Shown here piece by piece: positions 34,411 through 41,957 of a stretch of 43,518 bases of DNA. Made by a program: the position numbers and the translations under genes. Where the stretch lies: the NCBI GenBank assembly GCA_964613235.1, contig CAZTGM010000007.1, positions 1 to 43,518 on the forward strand. Reading direction: 5' to 3'. Each line of letters opens with the position of its first letter. Position 1 is the stretch's first letter. This DNA comes from J005 sp964613235 (GTDB lineage Bacteria; Pseudomonadota; Zetaproteobacteria; Mariprofundales; Mariprofundaceae). The notes beneath the pieces were generated by a model. That model did not search any database, was not told the origin of the DNA, and was given only the letters and a program-made list of their open reading frames with translations.

Positions 34411-35072
34411 TGCCAGCGTGCCAGTTTCTTTTCAAGGAGTTCCGCTTCCGCCAGCGAATGTTCCCGGATGGAAACTTCTTCGCGGATGACGCCGCCGGAG
34501 ATAAGCAGGATGCGGCTACACAGGCGCACCATGTCCGGCACGATATGACTGCACATCATGATAGCAGCACCTGATTCGCGGCGCTGTTTCAGCAACGCCA
34601 GCACTTCAGCGCGTCCCAGTGCATCGAGGCCGCTCATGGGTTCATCCAGCAGCATGACTTTTTCATGGCTGCCGCAAAGACACCAGGCGATGAGTACGCG
34701 TTGGCGCATGCCTTTGGAGCATTGACGTAATGGTCGGTTCCATGCTTGCCGCGCCAGCCCCGCTTCATGCAGTGCGGTCTCCGCCTGTGTCTGTGGCCAT
34801 CCTCTGGCGTGGCATTTAAAGCGTAACATAGCCAGCGGCGAAAGCGTTTCCGGCAATTGTGGCTGTTCGGGCAGATATACGGCATCAGCCCCTAGTGTAA
34901 CGGAACCTTCCGTTGGTCTGAGCAGGCCCAGCATGGATTTGATCAGGGTGCTCTTGCCTGCACCATTGGCTCCCAGCAGCCCCACAGCTTCGCCATTGTG
35001 GATATGGAATGAAGCATGGCGAAGCGCCCACTGCTTGCCGTAAGATTTCCCCAGTCCCTCAATGCGAATCAT
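34407..35072 (-). CDS. ABC transporter ATPase of pilin-linked transporter (PilH-like)
   Basis: A 221-residue ATPase. Walker A is GANGAGKST, the signature is the variant CSKGMRQRV (normally LSGGQ-like, but SKGM is common in ABC-2 exporters) and Walker B is VMLLDEPMSGLD. It sits 76 bases after the pilA stop, behind a strong terminator, so it should be expressed at a lower level than pilA or by read-through. No clear ribosome-binding site is seen. Confidence 0.85.
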   Translation of the reverse strand: MIRIEGLGKSYGKQWALRHASFHIHNGEAVGLLGANGAGKSTLIKSMLGLLRPTEGSVTLGADAVYLPEQPQLPETLSPLAMLRFKCHARGWPQTQAETALHEAGLARQAWNRPLRQCSKGMRQRVLIAWCLCGSHEKVMLLDEPMSGLDALGRAEVLALLKQRRESGAAIMMCSHIVPDMVRLCSRILLISGGVIREEVSIREHSLAEAELLEKKLARWQ

Positions 35073-35095
35073 CAGTGAAATCTATGTTCTGAGAT

Positions 35096-35131
35096 GAAAA
35101 AAAGAAGGGGGAAGAAACTCTTCCCCCTTCT
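35096..35131 (-). terminator. Strong rho-independent terminator after pilA
   Basis: A perfect 13-base stem (AGAAGGGGGAAGA and its complement, 35103-35115 and 35119-35131) with a 3-base loop, followed on the minus strand by seven T residues (35096-35102). It separates pilA from the ABC genes. Confidence 0.92.
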
Positions 35132-35148
35132 GATGTGACGCGATGCGA

Positions 35149-35601
35149 TCACGGAGCTGAAGGAATATCACCCGTGGCAAGTTTCTTGCCTTTGGTACCG
35201 GTCTTTTCAGCCAGCGTCGGGGCATCACTGGTGACCTGATAGATGATGTCACCGGATGTCTGCTTGGAAGCTGCACCGAAGGTCTGGTTGTTGGTACCGG
35301 CCTTCAAGCCGATGTATACATTATCGGATGTCGTCAGCGTGGCACTGGTGGCACCGGTTGCTTTCAGTGTGATGCTTCCGGTAGCCGGGTCAACCTTGTT
35401 CGGGTAAACACCATTATCGTTGAAAAATGTTTCGAACGTGGTCAGTGCGGTTTTCAGGTCAGCTGCCGCTGCCGAGTTGTAGGCCTTGACACGGTATGAG
35501 GCAAATTGCGGAATCGCAATGGCCGCCAGAATACCGATAATGGCTACAACAATCATCAGTTCAATCAGCGTAAAGCCGCGCTCTTCTTGTTTAATCGTCA
35601 T
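35149..35601 (-). CDS. pilA: Type IV major pilin PilA
   Basis: A 150-residue type IVa prepilin. A 9-residue leader (MTIKQEERG) is followed by the class III cleavage site and the mature N-terminus FTLIELMIVVAIIGILAA with Glu5. The start is the ATG 8 bases after AAGGAG; the longer frame adds 26 unsupported residues. The N-terminal helix closely resembles Geobacter and Myxococcus PilA (IPQFASYRVKAYNSAA). Mature aromatic residues include F1, F24, Y27, Y32, F47, F50, F51 and Y57. The C-terminal domain (about 60-141) is Thr/Ala/Gly-rich and has no cysteine, so the usual disulfide loop is missing. It has its own sigma54 promoter and terminator. Confidence 0.95.
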   Translation of the reverse strand: MTIKQEERGFTLIELMIVVAIIGILAAIAIPQFASYRVKAYNSAAAADLKTALTTFETFFNDNGVYPNKVDPATGSITLKATGATSATLTTSDNVYIGLKAGTNNQTFGAASKQTSGDIIYQVTSDAPTLAEKTGTKGKKLATGDIPSAP

Positions 35602-35660
35602 AACTAAACTCCTTTTTTTTAGAATGTAAGCTGCGGTAATACGCAGCCGCTGCATATATG

Positions 35661-35680
35661 TCAGCAAAAATGATGCCAAC
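35661..35680 (-). promoter_or_regulatory. sigma54 promoter of pilA
   Basis: On the minus strand TTGGCATCATTTTTGCT gives the invariant GG-N10-GC of RpoN promoters (GG at 35677-35676, GC at 35665-35664). The predicted start near 35652 leaves a leader of about 50 bases containing a GCTGCG/CGCAGC hairpin. pilA is sigma54-dependent in many bacteria through PilR. The rest of the 35602-35891 gap holds no gene I can support. Confidence 0.75.
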
Positions 35681-35878
35681 TTCTGCGCGGGGGAGTAATC
35701 CCCAGGCTGTATGTATATGCAAGGGTAAAGAAAGACAGTTATTTTTCAATGGGTTGTATTGATGTGGAAGAGATGGTGAGATTAATGGCGGATATGACAG
35801 CCACATGTTATCTGATCGAAGGTTGTGATAATCCGGTCGGGGGTTGGCTATCCTACTGACGTAATAGGGATGTCCAAT

Positions 35879-35895
35879 CTGACAAAAAGTGTCAG
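35879..35895. promoter_or_regulatory. Inverted repeat, possible activator site upstream of pilA
   Basis: CTGACA-AAAAG-TGTCAG, a perfect 6-base inverted repeat, about 235 bases upstream of the pilA start site. TGTC-type half-sites resemble those described for PilR, and sigma54 activators bind at such distances. It overlaps the comM stop codon, so it might instead be a 3'-end hairpin of that gene. Confidence 0.4.
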
Positions 35896-37111
35896 TCTTG
35901 TTCGCCGCGGTATTGCAGGGCTTCGGCAATATGTGCCGACGTTATGGTATGGCTGGCTTCAAGGTCGGCAATGGTACGTGCGACTTTCAGGATGCGGTGA
36001 TAGCTGCGCGCAGACAGAGAGAAATGGTCGATAGCCTGTTCAAGCAAGCGCTTCCCTGTTTTTTCGGTGCGGGCAAAAGTCTCAAGTTCACGTGTATTCA
36101 TGCGCGCATTGCAACGACCGTTTCCCAGTCGCTGATACTGAATATGGCGTGCCTGCTGGACGCGGCGGGCGATGACAGCGGATGCTTCTCCGGCCTGCAT
36201 GGACATCAGCTCCTGTTTGTCCACAGGCGGAATGTGAATGCGAATATCGAAACGGTCGAGCAGTGGCCCGGAAACACGGGCCGTATAACGGCGGATTTGC
36301 GATAATGTGCAGCGGCATGGGCGTGTTGGATGGCCGTGATAACCACAGGGGCAGGGATTCATCGCGGCCACAAGCTGAAAACGTGCCGGATATTCAGCCG
36401 TGTCTGCGGCTCTGGCAATGGTGACCCGGCCATTTTCCAATGGTTGACGTAGTGTTTCCAGCACAGCCCGTTTGTGTTCCTATTGGGAAGATTAAAAAAA
36501 GCCCAGAAAATCAAATATTGCCTTTGGAATGCTTCACTCTTTCTCATATCCGTCGTGTCATCGTGGTGGGTTTTTGCTGTTGCAGTTTGCAGCGCCTGCT
36601 GTCCGGCAAGATGCTTGACGACCTCCAGCAAGGTGCTGGCAGGCAGGATATTCAGATTGCTAATGGCGGTGACTTCTGTTGCATTGGTTGCGGGCAGAAT
36701 GACGCTGTGGTAGCCCGCCCGTTGGGCGAACATGACCATGGATAGGGCTCCTGCTACCGGATTGATGTGCCCGTCCAGTGCAAGTTCACCAAGCAGAAAG
36801 GTTTTGCCGATCGCATTCGCTGGCGTCAGCTGGTCGGAGGCAAGCAGGATGCCAATGGCGACGGGCAGGTCGAAATGAGAGCCGTCTTTTTTGCGATTGG
36901 CCGGCGCCAGATTGACGGTGATATGGCGCAGGGGAAATTCAAAGCCCGAATTAATCAGTGCGGAACGGATACGCTCACGAGATTCGCGGATGGCAGCTTC
37001 CGGCAAGCCGACAAGGTTCCAGCAGGGTAGTCCGCGCGACAGGTCAACTTCGACATCGACGCGCTCTGCATCCAGACCCCGAAGGCTTGCTGAGCCAAGC
37101 CGCGCAAGCAA
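35892..37111 (-). pseudogene. comM: comM (YifB-family Mg-chelatase-like ATPase), internally deleted
   Basis: The N-terminal part (about 185 residues, from 37111) matches the ComM/YifB N-domain, e.g. NLVGLPEAAIRESRERI and NLAPANRKKDG. The C-terminal part (from about 36479, EHKRAVLETLRQPLENG to QYRGEQD) matches its C-terminal half with PARFQLVAAMNPCPCGY. Between them about 120-150 residues, including Walker A and Walker B, are missing and replaced by about 80 bases of unrelated AT-rich sequence (36480-36560). The two halves are in different frames and a TAG precedes the second. ComM is a helicase for integrating DNA during natural transformation, so the product should be inactive. The start is a TTG one base after ubiK. 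An assembly error is an alternative. Confidence 0.85.
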
Positions 37112-37112
37112 A

Positions 37113-37370
37113 TCAGCTGCCTTTGTTTTTCAGCTGTGCTTCCAGGTCGGCAACGCGTTTCTCCAGAGCCTCGAATTGTTCTCGTGCTTTGGTCAGCATG
37201 GCCTCCTGAACCTGCATGCGTTCATCCGTGACGATGTCGAACTGGCTGAGGGCATTTTCGACAATGTTTTTGATCTGGGTTTCGGCGCCCTGTTTCAGGC
37301 CGCCCAGCATTTGCAGGCCGGAAGCAATATTTTCTGCAAGCTGGTCCAGTGTTTTGTTTGAAATGCTCAT
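37113..37370 (-). CDS. ubiK: UbiK-family ubiquinone biosynthesis accessory factor (BMFP)
   Basis: An 85-residue BMFP-domain (YqiC) protein. It is mostly helical, with an amphipathic N-terminal part and a C-terminal coiled coil (about 50-80, EALEKRVADLEAQL) that trimerises in known members. UbiK assists the cytosolic ubiquinone-synthesis complex with UbiJ under aerobic conditions. It is one base from comM and close to ubiX, another ubiquinone gene. GGGAG precedes the ATG. Confidence 0.88.
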   Translation of the reverse strand: MSISNKTLDQLAENIASGLQMLGGLKQGAETQIKNIVENALSQFDIVTDERMQVQEAMLTKAREQFEALEKRVADLEAQLKNKGS

Positions 37371-37371
37371 G

Positions 37372-37980
37372 TCATGTTCTCCCGGAAGAAGTTTTTTTAA
37401 ATTGGCTTATCCTGGCCTTAAGATAACCGTTTCTGCCGGATGGCAGCTTGGTGCGTAGCCAGCCCCTGGTACCTGTTTCGGATACGGCCAGTCTGGCTCC
37501 CGGACGGAAACTTCCCAGCACCTTCGCTTTGGTAGATATCCTGTCGTACAGTTTGCCGTAATGATGGTAATCGAAGGTTGCGCGTGGCGGCAGCTTGCTT
37601 TCCTGTTCTTCGATGGCATCCAGAATTGCCTTCTCCACTGAGTCTTCTCGGCTGAGGCCACGATGCACCTGAATGTAAATTGTTGTCAACCTGGGTGTAT
37701 CTTGGCGTAATGAAATATTACCATCAATCTGTTCGTTGCTGAACAGCAGTGCATAGCCCTGATCGACACGCTCGAGCAGGTCCACTTCCAGTTTCACGCT
37801 GCGCAATCCGGCCTGTATGGCCGTCAGTGTCCGTTGCATATCTGCCGGCAGACTGCGTTCGGCACCCCTGAACTGGTAGACAACATCGTCAACAAAGTAG
37901 CCGGGAATGGCGAGCACCGGCGCAACAGCGGCGCAGCCAGGCAGCATCAGCGCAAGCACCATCATGATTATACGCCCCAT
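37372..37980 (-). CDS. Lipoprotein with SH3-like C-terminal domain
   Basis: A 202-residue lipoprotein. The signal sequence ends in lipobox LPGC with Cys16 and is followed by AAVAP. Residues about 20-130 resemble DUF3568-type periplasmic lipoproteins (FVDDVVYQFRGAERSLPA). The C-terminal part (about 145-195) is SH3-like, with SFRPGARLAVSETGTRGWLRTKL. It overlaps the ubiX 3' end by 13 bases and is one base from ubiK. Function unknown; an envelope-binding role is inferred from the domains. Confidence 0.75.
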   Translation of the reverse strand: MGRIIMMVLALMLPGCAAVAPVLAIPGYFVDDVVYQFRGAERSLPADMQRTLTAIQAGLRSVKLEVDLLERVDQGYALLFSNEQIDGNISLRQDTPRLTTIYIQVHRGLSREDSVEKAILDAIEEQESKLPPRATFDYHHYGKLYDRISTKAKVLGSFRPGARLAVSETGTRGWLRTKLPSGRNGYLKARISQFKKTSSGRT

Positions 37981-38579
37981 CGCGTTGCCTCCGGATTATC
38001 TGCGTTGAGGTGATCGATGATACGGTCAACAATGAAGTCGATCAGTTCTTCAATGCATTGTGGCCGGTGATAGTAACCCGGCATGGCCGGAATAATGTCA
38101 GCACCCATGCGGGAAAGCGTGAGCATATTTTTCAGATGAATGGCGGATAACGGCGTTTCCCGCGGCACCACGATCAATTGGCCACGTTCTTTCATCTGCA
38201 CATCGGCGGCCCGTTCGATCAGGTTATCCGACATGCCGTGTGCAATGCGAGCCAGAGAACCCATGGAGCATGGGGCGATGACCATATGACGAATGCGCGC
38301 CGAACCGGATGCCGCAGGTGAAAACCAGTCGTTCAGGGCGTATGCATGCAACATGGCGGCATCGATATCAAGGTGTTTTGCCAGCATGTTAACACGATCT
38401 GCGGGCTTGTCCGGCAAAGTCAGGTCGGTTTCCTGCTGTAACACCACGCATGCCGCATCGGAAAACAGCAGGTGCAGATGCACATTCTGTGTAGCCAGGC
38501 GCTGGATCAGTCGCAGACCGTAAGCTGCGCCGGAGGCACCGGTCATGGCGATAATGAGCTGTTGCGGTATGCGATTCAT
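37968..38579 (-). CDS. ubiX: Flavin prenyltransferase UbiX
   Basis: UbiX, 203 residues, makes the prenylated FMN cofactor used by the UbiD decarboxylase in ubiquinone synthesis. The flavin-binding motif MTGASGAAYGLRL (12-24) and MVIAPCSMGSLARIAHGMSDNL with the conserved Ser and Arg are intact, as is RETPLSAIHLKNM. ubiD is not in the window. It lies 45 bases downstream of lptB. Confidence 0.94.
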   Translation of the reverse strand: MNRIPQQLIIAMTGASGAAYGLRLIQRLATQNVHLHLLFSDAACVVLQQETDLTLPDKPADRVNMLAKHLDIDAAMLHAYALNDWFSPAASGSARIRHMVIAPCSMGSLARIAHGMSDNLIERAADVQMKERGQLIVVPRETPLSAIHLKNMLTLSRMGADIIPAMPGYYHRPQCIEELIDFIVDRIIDHLNADNPEATRWGV

Positions 38580-38624
38580 GACCAGGGCATCATGCTTGCT
38601 GAAGGCACAGGACTCAAGTGCCGA

Positions 38625-39356
38625 TCACAGGGAAAAATCCTCACCCAGATAGACCCTGCGCGCATCCGGATTGTCGACAATTTCTTCAGCGCTTCCAGCC
38701 ACAATAACTTCCCCTGCATTCATCAGGTAGGCGCGGTCACAGATGGACAGTGTGTCTCGCACGTTATGATCGGTGATCAGAATGCCGATACCGCGCTCAC
38801 GCAATTCGGCAATGATGCGCTGGATATCTTCCACAGCAATCGGATCGACGCCGGCAAAGGGTTCGTCGAGCAGCAGAAAACGTGGTTTGGTGACCAGCGC
38901 TCGGGCAATCTCTGTTCTGCGGCGCTGGCCGCCGGACAGGGTATAGGCTTTCTGGTGTTGTACTCCCTCGATGCCGAGTTCAATGAGCAGTTGTTCCATT
39001 TCCTCTTCCACTTGAATGTCGGGAAGGTTCAGTGTTTCAAAGATAGCCAGCAGATTTTCGCGTACAGTCAGTTTGCGGAAAATACTGGCTTCCTGTGGCA
39101 GATAACCAATGCCGCGACGGGCACGGATATGCATGGGCAAAGGTGTGATATCAGTGTCATCCACGAACACCTTGCCTGCATCGGCAGGAATCAGGCCACA
39201 GACCATATAAAAGCAGGTGGTCTTTCCTGCGCCATTGGGGCCCAGCAGGCCAACGCATTCGCCGGAATAGATATCCAGACTGACATCAGAAACGACAGTC
39301 TTGTTGCGATAGCGTTTAACCAGACCTGCTGCGGCCAGATGATGTTTATCTGTCAT
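38625..39356 (-). CDS. lptB: LPS export ABC transporter ATPase LptB
   Basis: LptB, 243 residues, powers LPS extraction from the inner membrane with LptF and LptG. Walker A is GPNGAGKTT, the signature is LSGGQRRR and Walker B is FLLLDEPFAGVD, followed by the LptB-typical LITDHNVRDTLSICDRAY. The start overlaps the lptA stop (TAATG). In many bacteria rpoN and hpf follow lptB; here ubiX does. Confidence 0.97.
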   Translation of the reverse strand: MTDKHHLAAAGLVKRYRNKTVVSDVSLDIYSGECVGLLGPNGAGKTTCFYMVCGLIPADAGKVFVDDTDITPLPMHIRARRGIGYLPQEASIFRKLTVRENLLAIFETLNLPDIQVEEEMEQLLIELGIEGVQHQKAYTLSGGQRRRTEIARALVTKPRFLLLDEPFAGVDPIAVEDIQRIIAELRERGIGILITDHNVRDTLSICDRAYLMNAGEVIVAGSAEEIVDNPDARRVYLGEDFSL

Positions 39357-39841
39357 TATTTTCCCCAGTCGGGTACCGGTATGGTTGTGCGGCCGGATGC
39401 ATCCGGTTCAATAATCAGTCTGGCTTTGCCTTTCCGTGGCGAAGTCACCGTGGTTTTTTCATGTTTGATGTCATGCACAATGGTTTCACCTTCCAGTTGG
39501 CCCCGGGACTGATTCACAACGGCGTGACCGATCAGGGTCAGCGTGTGATGAATATAATCGAGTTTGGCCTTGTCCGATGTGCCATGCGTATCGCCCTGTT
39601 GCATGCGGATATGACCAAAGGCATCTGCGCGTTCGAGTTCATTGGTGTTTTCCTTGTAATAGGCGATGAGGCGGTCGCAGTGCAAGATGAAGTTGTCCCT
39701 CTGCAGGAAAACGGAACCCTGAAATTCAACCTGCCGTTTTTGATGTGCCAGAGCCATGGTGTCCGCCTTGATTTCCAGGCTGCCGGTAGCCCATGCCGGG
39801 GCACTGATCAATAGCATGGCAATCAACAAGGTGCGTTTCAT
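39356..39841 (-). CDS. lptA: LPS transport periplasmic protein LptA
   Basis: LptA, 161 residues, has an N-terminal signal peptide ending at about residue 18 (APAWA) and an OstA-type jelly-roll: GSLEIKADTM, VEFQGSVFLQRDNFILHCDRL and QGDTHGTSDKAKL. It forms the periplasmic bridge carrying LPS to the outer membrane. It overlaps lptC by 4 bases and lptB by one. Confidence 0.94.
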   Translation of the reverse strand: MKRTLLIAMLLISAPAWATGSLEIKADTMALAHQKRQVEFQGSVFLQRDNFILHCDRLIAYYKENTNELERADAFGHIRMQQGDTHGTSDKAKLDYIHHTLTLIGHAVVNQSRGQLEGETIVHDIKHEKTTVTSPRKGKARLIIEPDASGRTTIPVPDWGK

Positions 39842-40413
39842 GGTCGTATGCTTCCTCCCAGCAATCCTTTGTCCTTGATCCAGATGCCCTGATCAACCTG
39901 GATCTGTTCGCTGTCGCGTTTGAGCCTCATGCTTTTCCCTTTTGCCTGCAAGCTTTGCCCTGTCGCCGTAAAGTCACCGGGAATATAGGCTTCATCCTTG
40001 AGACCGTCATAGATCAGTGTTTCGCAATGCAGCTCCCAGCTTTCGTAGTGCATGACAACATGCCTGTTGAACGTCACGTTTTTCTTTTTGGGGTCAAACT
40101 GTGCCTGATCACCGGTGATCGGGATGCTTTTCTGCGAACGTGTATATAATGTCAGCGTGGGCGCGTGCATGAGCATGGTGCCGTTATTTTGTTGCTTCGC
40201 TTTTTCCGCACTCAGGCTCCAGACAATGCGTTCACCCTTGCGCTCCACAATCATGGGGCTTTCGATTTCCACATTCTGTTTGCCTTTCTTCACCGTTGTC
40301 TGAGGCGGCATATTGTCCGAATGCAGCATCACCATGCCGATAGCCAGTGCCGTACTACCCACCGCTGTGCCCAGGCTGAGCCACTTGACTGCTTTCCAGG
40401 CCCGGCGCTTCAA
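39838..40413 (-). CDS. lptC: LPS export protein LptC
   Basis: LptC, 191 residues, is a bitopic protein with one N-terminal TM helix (about 13-31) and a periplasmic jelly-roll domain homologous to LptA, e.g. PITGDQAQFDPKKKNVTFNRHV. It passes LPS from LptBFG to LptA. It lies 6 bases after kdsC and is coupled to lptA. Confidence 0.93.
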   Translation of the reverse strand: MKRRAWKAVKWLSLGTAVGSTALAIGMVMLHSDNMPPQTTVKKGKQNVEIESPMIVERKGERIVWSLSAEKAKQQNNGTMLMHAPTLTLYTRSQKSIPITGDQAQFDPKKKNVTFNRHVVMHYESWELHCETLIYDGLKDEAYIPGDFTATGQSLQAKGKSMRLKRDSEQIQVDQGIWIKDKGLLGGSIRP

Positions 40414-40419
40414 ATGATA

Positions 40420-40992
40420 TCAATCCTGCCAGCCGCAATCATTTGCGCTGACGCCGTAACGGTCCGTAATGATATTCTGCCACTGACCGGATGCCAGAAT
40501 GAGTGCTTCCGCTGCCTGACGTATGGCGCCATGGCCACCATTGCAACCGGAAACCCAGTGCGCACCACGGAGAACAGGCGGATGTGCATCGGCAGGTGCC
40601 AGAGCCAGCGAACAGCGCCGCATCGGTGGCAAATCCAGTACATCATCGCCCATGAAGGCACATTGCTGCGCCTGCAGGGAACATTGTGAGAGTAAATGGT
40701 CCAGTCCCTCGGACTTGTTCAGGCAGCCCTGAATGACGACTTCGATGCCCAGATCGTTGGCGCGGGCTGCGACCACTTCCGAGCTGCGTCCGGTAATAAT
40801 ACCGACACGAATGCCTGCGCGTTGCAGCATTTTGATGCCGTGACCGTCGCGCACATTGAAGGCTTTCAGCTCACGACCTCGGTGATCCATGATAATGGAA
40901 CCATCGGTCATGACGCCATCCACATCGAGAATCAGCATACGGATGTCCCTAGCGCGTTCGAAGGGGAAATGAAAATCGGAGTAATGTGTCAT
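40420..40992 (-). CDS. kdsC: Kdo-8-phosphate phosphatase KdsC
   Basis: KdsC, 190 residues, is a HAD-family enzyme (C0 type without cap) that removes phosphate from Kdo-8-P. The nucleophile motif is LDVDGVMTDG with Asp23 and Asp25, TGRSS is motif II, and GDDVLDLPPM is motif IV. It overlaps kdsD by ATGA and precedes lptC. Confidence 0.95.
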   Translation of the reverse strand: MTHYSDFHFPFERARDIRMLILDVDGVMTDGSIIMDHRGRELKAFNVRDGHGIKMLQRAGIRVGIITGRSSEVVAARANDLGIEVVIQGCLNKSEGLDHLLSQCSLQAQQCAFMGDDVLDLPPMRRCSLALAPADAHPPVLRGAHWVSGCNGGHGAIRQAAEALILASGQWQNIITDRYGVSANDCGWQD

Positions 40993-41954
40993 GCGATACC
41001 GGCCTCCAGCAAGTCATGCAGATGAATGATGCCTGTGCCAGCCTGATCACTATCGACAAACAGTACGGTGATTTTATGTTGTTCCATGAGGCACAGGGCT
41101 TCGCTGGCCAGACGATCGGCGGCAATGCGACGTGGATTGCGATGCATGACATGAGCCACGGGAGCATCCATATCCAGATGTTCGCTTTGCAGAATGCGAC
41201 GCAAATCACCATCGCTGATACAACCGATCAGTTCGCTATTTTCATAAATGCCGGTGATACCCAGGCGATGTTCGCTCATCTCCACAATGGCTTCGCGCAG
41301 GCTGGCCGAGGAAGCAACACGGGGCAGTTCATCACCACTGTGCATCAGGTCGGCTACTTTCATCAGTTTGCGTCCGAGACTGCCGGCAGGATGGAAACGG
41401 GCGAAATCGCTTTCCCGGAAGCCCCGGCGTTTAAGTACTACGACGGCCAGCGCATCGCCCAGCGCCAGTGCTGCCGTTGTCGAGGCGGTTGGTGCCAGAT
41501 TCAGCGGGCAGGCCTCACGCGTGACCGGTACAGGCAGCACAATGTCTGCATGCTTTCCCAGGGTGGAATCGGGGCGGCCGGTAATAGCGATGATATGTGC
41601 ACCCTGTCTGCGAATTTCCGGCAGCAGGCCGCAGACTTCGCTGGTTTCACCGCTATGCGATAGCGCCAGCACGACATCGTTGCCGCTGATCATGCCCAAA
41701 TCACCATGCTGGGCCTCGGCTGCATGGACGAAAAATGCGGGTGTACCGGTGGATGCAAAGGTAGCCGCGATTTTTTTGGCGATAATGCCGGATTTACCCA
41801 TGCCAACGACAGTCAGTTTGCCCTGCAGTTCATAAATCATTTCCACAGCATCGAGGAAAGTATCGTCCAGCTGAGCTTTCTGCGCTTCCAGTGCGGCAAT
41901 CTCGATATCGAAGACCTTGCGTGCCTTATCAAGCCAGTTTGTTGCGCATGTCAT
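40989..41954 (-). CDS. kdsD: Arabinose-5-phosphate isomerase KdsD
   Basis: KdsD, 321 residues, converts ribulose-5-P to arabinose-5-P, the first step to Kdo. The SIS domain has GMGKSGIIAKKIAATFASTGTP (51-72) and HAAEAQHGDLGM, and two C-terminal CBS domains (about 205-320) follow. Length and motifs match E. coli KdsD. It lies 3 bases after the M23 peptidase gene. Confidence 0.95.
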   Translation of the reverse strand: MTCATNWLDKARKVFDIEIAALEAQKAQLDDTFLDAVEMIYELQGKLTVVGMGKSGIIAKKIAATFASTGTPAFFVHAAEAQHGDLGMISGNDVVLALSHSGETSEVCGLLPEIRRQGAHIIAITGRPDSTLGKHADIVLPVPVTREACPLNLAPTASTTAALALGDALAVVVLKRRGFRESDFARFHPAGSLGRKLMKVADLMHSGDELPRVASSASLREAIVEMSEHRLGITGIYENSELIGCISDGDLRRILQSEHLDMDAPVAHVMHRNPRRIAADRLASEALCLMEQHKITVLFVDSDQAGTGIIHLHDLLEAGIA

Positions 41955-41957
41955 CGG

